Assembly (NCBI RefSeq): GCF_021869535.1
Contig: NW_026262668.1
Span: 23,441,732-23,505,731, forward strand
Reading direction: 5' to 3'
Source of the DNA: Mytilus californianus
Lineage: Eukaryota; Mollusca; Bivalvia; Mytilida; Mytilidae
Length of the DNA: 64,000 bases
Positions 1 through 10,595 of the stretch are shown here, in pieces. The position numbers were made by a program, and so were the translations under genes. The notes under the pieces are model-generated. The model had not been told where the DNA came from and did not search any database. It saw nothing but the letters and a program-made list of their open reading frames with translations. Each line of letters begins with the position of its first letter. Positions within the stretch are counted from its first letter, which is position 1.

Positions 1-45
1 GTATTTATAGATATAGAATATAAACTTTGTATTGTCTTTTCAAAG

Positions 46-154
46 CATGTAAATCTGGATTCAAGTCGAGAAATGGAACACCTTGCATACCTTGTCCAGA
101 AAACTATCATGGCAACAGATGTGCGTTTTTATGTAACTGTAATAGCCTACAAAG
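46..154 (+). CDS. Receptor copy 1, EGF-like exon
   Basis: A 109-bp exon entered in phase 1 and left in phase 2. The acceptor reads ttttcaaag, a weaker AAG site than the tttcag of copy 2, and the donor is gtgcaa. It encodes CKSGFKSRNGTPC, then CPENYHGNRC, then CNCNSLQ. It aligns without indels to 32669-32777 but differs at 14 of about 36 residues. All cysteines are conserved. Confidence 0.8.
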
Positions 155-3100
155 GTGCAATAATAATAATGATTTGAAGAGAAGATACTAATAATCAATA
201 AATATTGTAAAGTCAATAAGATTGCAACTTAACAAAAATCTTAGACTTATAACCTTTTATTAGAACCTGAATATGTCCGTAGCATAATCACACACTTCAC
301 GCTATTTTTCCAGCTTTACATGATATCAGAAACTTACTAAGAATGCTTATCAAGAGATAAAAACGACGAATATATACGTGTTCTTAAAAATTTCACAATC
401 TTTTGCCTCAAGCTCATCTCCATAAGTTTTGGGGGTATTTATTTTTTCGGAGAATTCATGTATTGGTTGGTGGTTAATGTGGTATAATGAACTGACCAAT
501 ATATAATCCCTGTTATTATCTTTATGTATGTTACATGAAAATTGCAATTTCGAAGAAAAATACACCTATCATATTTTTGCACCCTTTCTCTATTCATAAT
601 ATCTGGATGGATTGATGTTGAAGCGTAGACAATAGTCGATGCATATTTATGAGAATAACATCTTGATGATGTAAATGAAAATGAATGTAGACATAAAAGA
701 GATGTGGTGGTGTGATTGCTAATGAGAAAGCAATCCACAATATACCAAATGCCGTAGTTGTAAGACACTAATTAGGTCCCAATACGGCCTTCAACCGTCA
801 ATGAGCAAAACTAAAAAACGACCAAATGTAAAACAATTCAATTTGAATATTGCAGATAGCACTAAACAACTAAAGTATGAAATAACATGATAATGACCAG
901 TACACATGCATGTATCTTCAGGTGTGATAACATCAATGGATGCATATCAAGACAGACAACTATTTTATCAACAGAACACCACAATGCAGGTACACTACAC
1001 ATATGTAAATGTTTTACTATTTTTACTGCACAAAATGTGAATAAGAGAACAATAAGAGTTGTAATGACTGAGTTACTTACATCCCAATTGTGAACTTTTA
1101 TTAAATCACTTGTATTTATCGACAACCCAAAGATTGTATCCACTGCTGTGAATTTATTGAACGAAGAGCTTTGAAAACCGTATAACTGTAATGATCTTTT
1201 TCAATTTAGTCCATAAACAATGTCAGACTTATCAATAGCACCAAAGGATAATGTTGTATAAAGACAAAAAAAGCACTGATGCTCGGCTCTTTTTAAAGAG
1301 GACAGATTTACTTGAGTTTTGGAATGCTCTCTAATTAACATTTCCCTCACATGTCTAAATCTAATCGTTATAAACAACAAAATTGGAAAAAGGGTTATGA
1401 AATGAAGATCTCAGTATGACGAGAGGGTAGAAAGGGGTATTCGTGGGAAATTACAAGAATGCCATTGAAAGCAAACGTGGATGTGACCCCGCTCCGGCAA
1501 TTGCGATGGTAACGGTAGCCATTTCAAAATTTTTAAACAGTGAAAGCACATACATTCATGACGAAAAATATTTCTTTTAATTTTCAGAAGTTTGGATCAT
1601 TTGAAATTTTTCGCATGTTTCTGATTTCATGGTAACGGTGACTATTTCTAAAATTCCAAAGACAGATACCAAAACGAAACAAGAAGTTCCACGCATTGTC
1701 GTGTTAGGCATATCCCAATTCGTAATTCAAGGTATCGGCAAAAGTCGTACACTAGATTTGAAGTCATTCATTTCAGTATGTGAATCGTGTGATGAAAATA
1801 TTAACTTGCTTCAACATATCTAAAATTAAAAGTTTTAGCGAAAAGGATGTAAGTGTCAGACATATCCGAAAAGCACCTTTAAACTCATCATTGTCAGACT
1901 GTTTACCAAATATGAAGCCCCTCTGTTCAATAGTACATCAGAAAAGTGTGACGAAAAGTTTTGTTGGACTAACGAACGGACAAACGGACTAACAAGATGA
2001 TTCAATATACCCTTCTTTGATTAGGGGATAAAAAACAGTTTTGTCGTAGATCAATCTACTATATTTTCGAGATTTGTAGTGCACCTCGGTAGACCAATCA
2101 CACTATAATCATTGATATATCCATCCCTCATCACATACTGAACGGTAATTGAATGGTACATATAGGGAAAAACATCAACATTATCTCTCAATTGGTTATT
2201 ATTCATTTTACGGACATAAAACAATCCGCCATTCTAAGGAAAAGTTATGTTGCTTCTTATGTCATGACACATAACTAGAAATGTGACACGTAAGAGATTT
2301 TCTAGATATCAAGACGAAACCTCTGTGTGTGTGTGTATATGTGTGTGTGTGCCGGGGAGGGGGGGAGGCGAATAAGAGAGAGACAGGTAACGTCAAAAGT
2401 TTCATTTTGCAATAACATTTATTATGAATATATTTTGTAGTGAACACAACTGAGGCATCAACAATGGTAACAGATTTTGAAGCGAAAGAAAAAGGTTTTT
2501 GAAGATTTTGTAGTTGATACCTCAATTATTTACTTTAAATGCATGTATATCGAAGCAAATGTTTCATATTACATATCACACAAGAGAAGTTATTTGTAAA
2601 TGAGAGGAGGAAGACACCAAAGGGATATTCAAACTCAGGCGGAATGAACTGACAAACAACAGTCAGAAAAACAACACACAACATAGAAAAGTAAAGACTG
2701 AGCAACACAAACACAACTAAAAACAGAAGGGGGTTGCAAGTGCTCCAGAAGGGTAGGCAGATCCTGCTCCACATGTTGCATCTGTCGTGTTGCTCATGAT
2801 ATTACAAACCCGGTAATAACTCTAATCCAGTAGGCCACTGAAAAGAGGAAAGGAGGACAGGATTGTGGTTACGACAATTGGAACATATCCGTTGTCATCT
2901 ATGAAACACATATCCCATAATGGTCACCGACTCGGGACTGCGTCCGTAGAAAAGGAGAGTTCACAATTCGGAAGCTGACTCATCTCTTTAGTCGTAAAGT
3001 TTTGTATTTTTTACGCCTGATACAAGCCTAATATATGAATTTAGTATAATACTTGTGTCAGAAAATGTAAAAAATGTTTAATGTCACTTAATACTTGGGT

Positions 3101-4553
3101 GAGTTACATTTGGAGACATCGTTGGTCTTTCAATTTCTAGACTGCATGTTGGCAGATACGCTTCGCTGATAATGCTATAAGCTAATTGATAACAACACTC
3201 ACATATAAGTCGGGGAATAGTCGAAGTTATTATTTTGTTTTATATGTATTTGGATTTCAAATTGTTTTTTAAATGGCCAAGGACGTACCTGATGACGGTT
3301 ATGCAAGAAATACTACTTTCAGCAGTCTACGCTAGTGACTAAAAGATCAGCTGTTTTTAGAATTTCAGATCCAATAAAGTTAATAATCGCACAAATATAA
3401 TCCGGTATGTTATCTGGCTAAATATCAACAAATATCACATTTTTCAAGTGAACTGAAGGATAAACAAAATGTGTCATTTGTTTCAGACCGATTGTCCAGC
3501 TATTTTATATGGCTAATTGATAATCAATCTGAATATGACTGAATACCATTAATGTCAAAAGAATTGAATCGTTAACAAAATCGAATATTGGTTGTTATTT
3601 ATTTTTCCAGCTGTTTTGTCAATATTTTACAATATAGATTAGACAAGTGTGCCTCCAATCAGAGATTATACAACTATGTTAATGTTACAATATTTTTTAA
3701 TGTAAAAAAACCCAATATGTACTATTGCGCGTAATCTGCTTGTGGAGAGTCGGGAAAAGATGTTTTATACTTTTATTAAGCCAGATGTTCACATGCATAT
3801 GCTTAAAATAATTTACATGAAAATTCAAGTTTTAAACATTCAAATTATCTTTCAGTTAAGTACACTAAGTCTTATTATTCTCTATTTTCTCTGATGAATA
3901 TGAACCATTTCTTTTGATCAGGGATTTCCATACGAGACCTACTGATATCTTCCGGGTCAGTCACTGGTATCATTGCGATTATTGGGCTTTGTTATTGTTA
4001 CAATAAACACCGAAGAAAAACAGTCATCAACTCCACAGCAGCAATTATCAATGATACTCCTCCAGCCGAAAATGATGATTTTAGAAATGAAATATTTGAA
4101 TTGAATGAAAGTATATACCATACGATTGATGAAAACAATATGGTAAATTTAGTTCCACACGAAAACCCATATTTAGAAGTAGTAGATGAATCACCAAGTT
4201 CTGATAAATTGACAAGCAGTTCTGGAAGCATGAAAAGTAGCAATAGTTCCACGTCTGGCTACCTTCACCCGTATCACAGCTTCATTGCTACATCGAATGA
4301 TCATCCATACGACAAAATCCAACCTGTTAAAGAAACTAATGATTCAACCACAACCAATATTACAGACGATCAATATCAGGAATGCGTCACTCCTCTTGAA
4401 AAAATGACTGATAAAGTAAACCATCCGCAAGGAAGTACAAATCAGGTTAAAAAAGTTATTGTTCATCAAGGTGAGAGGAGTTGTTTAGGCTCTGAAAAAG
4501 ACGAAACTATAACGTCTCATAATAAAGAAGAAAATGTCAATTCAGAACACTAA
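46..4553 (+). CDS. EGF-like single-pass receptor, copy 1 (3' four exons; 5' end outside window)
   Basis: Spliced gene with exons 46-154, 922-989, 2441-2494 and 3922-4553. Every junction is AG/GT and the phases chain without a break (1, 2, 1, 1). The product has a Cys-rich EGF-like segment (key pattern PENYHGNRC, then CNCNSLQRC), a juxtamembrane piece rich in Thr and Glu, one hydrophobic span (SGSVTGIIAIIGLCYCY) with a basic stop-transfer HRRK, and a long hydrophilic tail. The exon set matches the complete paralogue at 27121-40540 exon for exon with identical lengths (109, 68, 54, 632), which is strong support for both models. The family resembles MEGF10/scavenger receptor class F proteins, but with only one EGF-like repeat unit. 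A surface recognition or adhesion role is inferred; the ligand is unknown. The signal-peptide exon and first Cys exon should lie upstream of position 1. Confidence 0.8.
155..921 (+). other. Intron of receptor copy 1 with dispersed-repeat fragment
   Basis: Noncoding. Positions about 690-845 carry part of the dispersed mussel repeat also seen at 8930-9190 and 18690-18965 (gcaaaactaaaa..., atgtaaaacaattcaa). No further exon is supported. Confidence 0.6.
922..989 (+). CDS. Receptor copy 1, EGF-completing exon
   Basis: A 68-bp exon between atcttcag and gtacac. It enters in phase 2, so the split codon gives Arg, and reads CDNINGCISRQTT followed by ILSTEHHNA. The two cysteines complete the EGF-like unit begun in the previous exon. 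The orthologous exon in copy 2 is 34273-34340. Confidence 0.78.
990..2440 (+). other. Intron of receptor copy 1
   Basis: Noncoding, collinear in its 3' part (about 1200-2440) with 36150-37192 in the other copy. The shared stretches include the ggaaaaaggg...gagggtagaaagggg tract and a 'ggactaacgaacggacaaacgg' type tail near 1968-1992. A TG-rich simple repeat followed by a short G tract lies at about 2322-2368. Short ORFs here are not convincing. Confidence 0.6.
2441..2494 (+). CDS. Receptor copy 1, symmetric juxtamembrane cassette exon
   Basis: A 54-bp phase 1-1 exon after ttttgtag, encoding NTTEASTMVTDFEAKEK. It is Thr- and acid-rich with no cysteine, as expected of a stalk just outside the membrane. 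The donor gtttttg is weak. Because the exon is symmetric it could be skipped without a frameshift. The same length and open frame are conserved at 37193-37246. Confidence 0.65.
2495..3921 (+). other. Intron of receptor copy 1
   Basis: Noncoding intron before the tail exon. Positions about 2600-2780 hold a dispersed repeat (gacaccaaagggatattcaaactc...), also present at 33045-33235. Nothing else is recognised. Confidence 0.55.
3922..4553 (+). CDS. Receptor copy 1, transmembrane and cytoplasmic tail exon
   Basis: A 632-bp terminal exon after ttgatcag. It begins with two bases completing a Gly codon and ends at TAA 4551-4553. It encodes the membrane span and a tail of about 180 residues. Visible tyrosine motifs are SIYHTI (fits the ITIM consensus), NPYLEV, GYLHPY and HPYDKI, followed by a Ser-rich stretch (SPSSDKLTSSSGS). 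It is the same length as the copy 2 exon with no indels; about 28 residues differ by hand count. Confidence 0.85.
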
Positions 4554-4614
4554 TATTACAAAAAGAATTCGTGTCCAATTGAATCTTAAAATGAAGAAAA
4601 TAGTACCTCATGTG

Positions 4615-4620
4615 AATAAA
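4615..4620 (+). promoter_or_regulatory. Polyadenylation signal AATAAA, receptor copy 1
   Basis: AATAAA lies 62 nt after the stop codon, in the same relative position as the AATAAA at 40604-40609 in copy 2. Conservation in both paralogues makes it the likely 3'-end signal. Confidence 0.55.
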
Positions 4621-4716
4621 CTCATCAAAGATACCAAGATTAAAACCAAGTGAAGTCTTATTTACATTTACAAATTGAAACTTCAACTTTAACAGATTAT
4701 AGATAAAACCTACCAA

Positions 4717-5035
4717 TAACAGTTTAAACAAGAATGTATCCATAGTACACGGATGCCCCACTCGCACTATCATTTTATATGTTCATATATTTATATGTTT
4801 ATATAGGGCCGTGAAATTGGGGTGAAAACTCTAATTTGGCATTAAAATTAGAAAGATCATATCATAGGGAACATGTGTACTAAGTTTCAAGTTGATTAGA
4901 CTTCAAATTCATCAAAAACTTCCTTGACCAAAAACTTTAACCTGAAGCGGGACAGACGGACGGACGAACGAACGGACGCACAGACCAGAAAACATAATGC
5001 CCCTACTACTATCGTAGGTGTCGCATACAAACAGA
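4717..5035 (+). repeat. Dispersed repeat ending in acggacggac module
   Basis: This stretch is absent from the equivalent place in the paralogous segment (near 40712). Its body (ccgtgaaattggggtg..., aagtttcaagttgatt) runs into cagacggacggacgaacg at about 4953 and then atgcccctactactatcg. It belongs to the class of mussel repeats with a GACGGACGG tail. Confidence 0.5.
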
Positions 5036-5071
5036 TTAGACAAGCAATGATTGTAACAGAATGCTGTTACC

Positions 5072-5649
5072 AAGTCTCCCAAACAAAGATCTCATAATTA
5101 CAGTCATTCTCAAGGTCGCCAAGACTTTTGGCAAAGTCCAGTAAAAAAGGGTTTGGTCCAGTAATGTGATATGCATTAGTGACCACTGGGGACTGACCCT
5201 ATATATCATTCAAATCTACGTGACATGACAAACAGGAATATATATGGTTTCGGGGTGGGGATCCTGATCATGTACAGAGATATTTGAACATATTCAAATG
5301 AAAAGGGTGGAGATGACCCCTTAAGTCTTACCCTGTATATTATTCAAATCATCTTTGCATGACAAACCAGAATATATATGATTTAGGGGTGGGGATCTTG
5401 ACCACTTACAAGATATACTAGTAAGAACTTTCTCAAATGGCAGGGGGTGGAGGTGACCCCTGGGGACTAACCCTTTATTTCATTTGATGTGCTTTATCAT
5501 GTAAAACATTTTCAATTTAAATGATTGTGTCTATCACTTATTGTTTTTAAGTTTTAGTCATTTGAAAAGAAAAAGAATTTAAATCCCATAGGGTGCTATA
5601 GAAAACCCCTCCTTTCTTTTTGCCCCTCCAAACTTTGTTTGGGAGACTT
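5072..5649. mobile_element. Non-autonomous element with 17-bp perfect terminal inverted repeats
   Basis: It starts aagtctcccaaacaaag (5072-5088) and ends with the exact reverse complement (5633-5649). The interior holds about two and a half diverged direct repeats of roughly 130 bp, marked by 'ggggtggggatc' and 'gggtggagatgaccccT'. No coding capacity is seen. The paralogous locus near 40730 lacks it. No clear target duplication is visible. Confidence 0.6.
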
Positions 5650-6110
5650 AAATATTAAAGATGATGTGATTACATATTAGTTAATAATATGAACGGTACC
5701 AATTTTACTGCACCAGATGCACATTTCAATAATAAATGTCTCTACGGTAATGCTGGAGGCCAAAATATTTGCAAATCCAAAAACTTTATAAAATTTTTAG
5801 AGGATATAACTCAAGCAGATCAAAACTAGAGAGGTGATCTAGTGATCACAGATATACCCGCCCACAGCAACTAAGAGTTCGTCATTTTGTTTCTGTAGTA
5901 GCATACTGTGAAATTTTGAAAGATATACTATTTTTGCCATAGTTCAAAGTATAAATATGATAGAAACAGGCCTGCATATTGTCTTTCCTTTACTAGTATT
6001 TCAATTCGAGGCAGGTGCTCACCTGAATGCTGATCTTAGGACAAACAAACAAAACAAAAAAATATTTATTTCAATCTAACAAGGACTACAAAAGTATATT
6101 CATATAATAC

Positions 6111-6144
<34 letters not shown>

Positions 6145-7054
6145 AAGTTTTTAGGAAAATACTACTGTTAGGTGGTCTTAGCCATTCCATTCAAATTTCA
6201 ATCATTTTCTCGATTTTTTATCCGGAAACCAGAAACTTTTGATTTTCTCTAAAAATCAAGAACCATACCTCTGGAATTGTAAAGGTGAAAACGACGAAAA
6301 TCAAAGCAGTTGGAAAACCAAATAAAATACAAACTTGAAGAGGATTAATAACCGAAAATTCCGAGATGTTGTGTCAAATACGGGTTAATCAATGCATTGG
6401 TGGTGGGTCGAAAAACCTGAGTGTTTTGAATGTTTAAACATTTGATAAACATTTAATTAATAGAAAATAAGCATATCAATGATACATCATGTCAGCACAA
6501 ATGATGGGTTTGGGATACATCCCACCAGCAGTGGCATCGACCCAGCGGTTGTAAAAACTCATCAAAGATACAAGGTTTATAATTTGGTACGCTAGACGTG
6601 CGTTTCGTTTACATTGGACTCATCAGTGACCCTCTCATCAAAACGATTCAAACACAAAATCATCAATATATGAAAACGGCGAAAATAGATGCCTATCTTT
6701 AGTGGTCCAAATCATTCCATTGAAATTTCCATTAATTTAAAAAAAAAGTTCACTATAAATCATCTGGAAACAGTAAATAAAAAATTTTGTCGAACAGTAG
6801 AGTACCATAAATCTGTAACAGTACAAGTAAAACGCCGACAATCGACCTCAACATGCCTTTAGTGATTATAAACATTTGAATAAAATTTGAATTAATTTCA
6901 AAAAGATTTTTTTCATGTATCATTTGAAGAGTGTGATAGCCGGTCAGACGAAATTACGGGCAGATATGAGGAGGAATTCTATATAGCTCCCGACTCTGTC
7001 GGTTGCGGGTATTATAAAGTATGTACACATTATGAAACGAGTTCATACCTTTTC
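5650..7054 (+). other. 3' flank of receptor copy 1, collinear with copy 2 flank
   Basis: Noncoding DNA alignable to about 40735-42712. It contains a 31-nt T run (6113-6143) and a reverse-strand copy of the 'gtcactgatgagt' mussel repeat (about 6550-6650). No exon is recognised. Confidence 0.6.
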
Positions 7055-8342
7055 TTCAATATTGACACAGATGGACGACTTCATACTAAAATCTATGACA
7101 AACGGGACGATTTCAACTTCCCAATTATCAATTTCCCATTTCTCAGCATTAACATACCTTCTGCTCCATCGTATGGTGTTTACATATTTCAGTTGATACG
7201 TTATGCTCGTGCATGTTCACACTATAAGGACTTCATATACAGGAGTGTGCTCCTTACGCAGAATTTGCAAACAGAGTTATTAGGAGAAAAGATTAAAAAT
7301 TACACTCCGTAAATTTTATGGAAACATCACGAATTAATTGATTTATACGATGTGTCTGTCTAAACTAACTTACGACATTTTTACCACGTCTTAAATTGTG
7401 GATTACCATCTACGTCGTCTGGTCTGCTAAGTACCGAAAGTGACCTATTGCCGAATATGACTGTTTTCCCGATAGTGAATTCGCATTGCTATTAGACGTG
7501 TCTCGGTATTTATGCATCCAACATTCATGTATTTAGTTATGATGTTTCGTTTGTAATTCTTGTTGGATATTGTGTTATGTCATATCGTTTGTTGTTTGAA
7601 TTCTTTTTTTATTTTCTACATGTATGTAAAAGTTAAGATAATTAATCAGCTAGTTCATTTATATGATTTTTAGTTTAGATCTACTATATGCACAGGATTT
7701 ATTTGTTTTTACAGTTTTGATTTAGAAGAAAAACCGACATGGTTAGAAAATACAAATAATTACACCATTACTAACACAATTCTATATTAATATTATTGTA
7801 ATTGTTAGAAAATACATAAAATAACACCATTACAAACTCAATCCCAATTTTATATTTCAATTTTAGAAATTTACCTGTCACGGCACTTCTTGTGGTGTTG
7901 ATACATTCGTGTGACGCACAGTTCATAATTTTATTGTGGTGTAAATGGGAGGTGTCCGTTGTTATTCTGTGGTTTACATTTTGTAATTGACTATTATATT
8001 ATTTATTCATGTATGTCTCTGTCCTGAGTGTTCTTGCGTTTAGTTGTAATGTATTCCTGTCACGTACTGTTGTCATTTTAATAGTATTTTTAACATTGCC
8101 ATATAAGCGGGAGGTTTGGCTAGCCATAAAACCAGGTTCAACCCACCATTTTTTTCTTAAAATGTCCTGTACCAAGTCAGGAATATGTATGTTGGTGTTT
8201 GTTTTTGTTTATATTGTTCCGTTTTTTCCTCTTGAAGTTAATGTGTTTCCTTCGATTTTGGTTTGTGACCCGGATTTGTTTCAGTTAAATCGATTTATGA
8301 CTATTGAACAGCGGTATACTACTGTTGCCTTTATTTAAGACA
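7055..8342 (+). mobile_element. 5'-truncated retroelement insertion (reverse-transcriptase ORF 3' end plus 3' UTR)
   Basis: Positions about 7066-7320 translate to a C-terminal reverse-transcriptase region (IDTDGRLHTKIYDKRDDF, then SYGVYIFQLIRYARACSHY). This is the type that follows the YxDD palm motif in mussel RT proteins. A frameshifted continuation (LIDLYD, then SKLTYDIF) follows. Positions 7960-8335 form a 3' untranslated tail also present at 32120-32470. The paralogous segment joins directly at about 42713-42725, so the insertion edges come from comparing the copies. The RT core is missing, so it is a dead 5'-truncated copy. Penelope-like affiliation is possible but not shown. Confidence 0.65.
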
Positions 8343-9440
8343 ACCATAAAATATCATACTCAGTCTGGTAGTTGATGAAAAATAATCTCACAATAAACAA
8401 AATTATTACTGGTATATCGAAGTGGTGACTTTATTTCTAATAGGTTCCAACGTATTACGATTGCTGTTAACATATATTATCAAATCAATATCATAATATC
8501 GAATTCGTGGTGAAGCATCATAATGTAAATCTATATGACACCAAAACAAATCACGTCAACATGTGGGAAAGGTAATCAATCATTATAAGTCACTCGTGTC
8601 TTCCTGTTCTAATCTATATTACCGTCATCTTGCATAGTAGTAAGGTAAGTATGAGTTTTAAAATGAAGATTAACGGAAAATCTTTAATACATCGTCTTTG
8701 CTTACTTTTGCTTAAATTGGACCAGTAGTTTGAGTGAAGAAAGTTTAGCACAGAGCAAATGCCAAATTATGGCCAAGTAATTGTTGATTTGATCACTTCT
8801 TTGAACCTTTTTTTCTTGAAACTAATGTAGATTTGACAATATCAAATGGGAAACATTAAATTGAGAATGGAACCTACATGAAAAAATTAACAAAGGTATA
8901 AAATTTTAACATTTATATAAAATAAGATGTGATATGATTCTAAATGTCACAACTATCTACAAGAAACCAAATGATGTATATCTTAGAAACTATAAGTCAC
9001 CGTAACTCCTTCAACAACGAGCAAAGACCATGCTGCATAGCAAGCTATAAAAGTCCTTACATGACAAAATGTAAAACAATTCAAATGAGAAAATCAACGG
9101 CAGGATAAACGCACAAAAACAAACGGAAAAACAAATGATATACAGCAACAAACGACAACCACTAAATTCCTGGCCCCTAACAGCACATGAGAACAAACAA
9201 TAAAACTCAGTTGGAAATGGCTAGACTCATCAAATCTATATATAACAAGAAGCAGCTTACGAAAACTCAAAAGACGACAAAGACGCAAAGTACTGATCTG
9301 AGTACTCACAGCTACCGAAAGCTAGTTCAATGCCAACTAGAAGCTCTAAAAAGTAGATCTTGCCTTGTGGATCATCTAAGAATTTTAGGTTACTATTTAA
9401 TAAAGTTTTCAAGATAATAGGTAAAAATGAGAAGAAAAAA
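8343..9440 (+). repeat. Duplicated flank with dispersed mussel repeat
   Basis: Positions 8343-8460 match 42726-42835. About 8460-8925 is extra sequence absent from the other copy. About 8930-9190 is the dispersed repeat (caactat...agaaaccaaatgatg, acaattcaaatgag) that is also present at 42838-43110, so this insertion predates the duplication. Short ORFs on both strands here are chance. Confidence 0.55.
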
Positions 9441-10595
9441 AACAGAGGCTCTTAAGAGCCTGTGTCGCTCACCTAGGTTTATGTGCATCTTCAACAATCA
9501 TGAAAATTGACACTCTTCAACATTGGGGACTAGAATAGAATTCACGACAAAAATATTTCTTTATTGATCATTTTTCTGTTTATAGTTTCTCTCTATCTCC
9601 TGTATTTTTTGCCCAAAAAAACACAAAAAGGGTGACTAAAATTTAAGGACAATCACTCCTCTAGAGAGTCAATAATTGGATTCGGCAAAATTTGACTAAT
9701 TTGTAGATATGGTCTTGTTGATCATTTTGGCTATTTAAAGTGGCTAACTATCTATAATAGTTCAAGATTAAAAGAATGGTCTTGTTGGTCATTTTGGCTA
9801 TTCAAAGTGGCTAACTATCTATATTTGTTCAAGATTAAAAGCTGAACACTAAAAATTTGTAAAAGACATCATTCAAGAGCAAAACTCCAATAAAGAGTGG
9901 ATCGACAATTTGACCGTACACCTATTTGTAGTTATCGTCTTGCTGATCATTTTGCCTGTCTAAGTTTCTATCTATCTATTATAGTTTTTTTAAGATATTA
10001 GGCAAAAACATTAAATATGATAAAAATCGTCATTAAAGAGCAATAACTCCAATAATCAGTGAAATGACGATTTCAAACATGTAACTCATTTGTAGATCTT
10101 GTAATGCTGATCATTTTTGTTTATTTAAGTTCCTATCTATCTATTAAAGTTTTTCAGTTTTATACAAAAAAATAAAAACAAAATTGATAAGAATCGTCAT
10201 TAAATGGCAATAACTCCAATAAGGAGTCATGTGATGCGATTTCGGGTTTTTGACTCAATTGTAGATCTTGTCTTGCTGATCATACTTGCTACTTAAAATA
10301 TTCTCTATATCTAATATAATTTTGAAGATAATAGGCAAAAATGAAGAAAAAAATGGCAAAATTGGTCATTTTGGGCAATTACTCCTACAAGAAGTCATCT
10401 GACTGTGTTTGTGTAAATTTACAATATGTATATCTCATTATTCTGAATATTTCTGCCTCTGTCAGATTTTCTCTATTTATAGCGGTTTTCAAGATAAAAG
10501 ACAAAACTTGCATGTTAACCCTATGTTCTGTGTTTAGCCATGTCGGTCATGTTGCTTGCATGCGGGGTCATCGGAGTCATTTTTAGCTCACCTGA
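9441..10595 (+). repeat. Tandem-monomer array element opening with palindrome aggctcttaagagcct
   Basis: It begins with the 16-bp palindrome at 9446-9461 and then gtgtcgctcacctaggt. It continues as about six diverged monomers of roughly 150-170 bp, recognisable by 'tgtagatcttgtcttgctgatca' type blocks at about 9703, 9929, 10091 and 10261. The same element sits at 43357-44410 in the duplicated segment. Confidence 0.6.

Noticed and set aside
8009-8338. 109-codon plus-strand frame with hydrophobic stretches
   Set aside because: It is the 3' tail of a dispersed retroelement repeat; a related tail at 32120-32470 does not keep the same frame.
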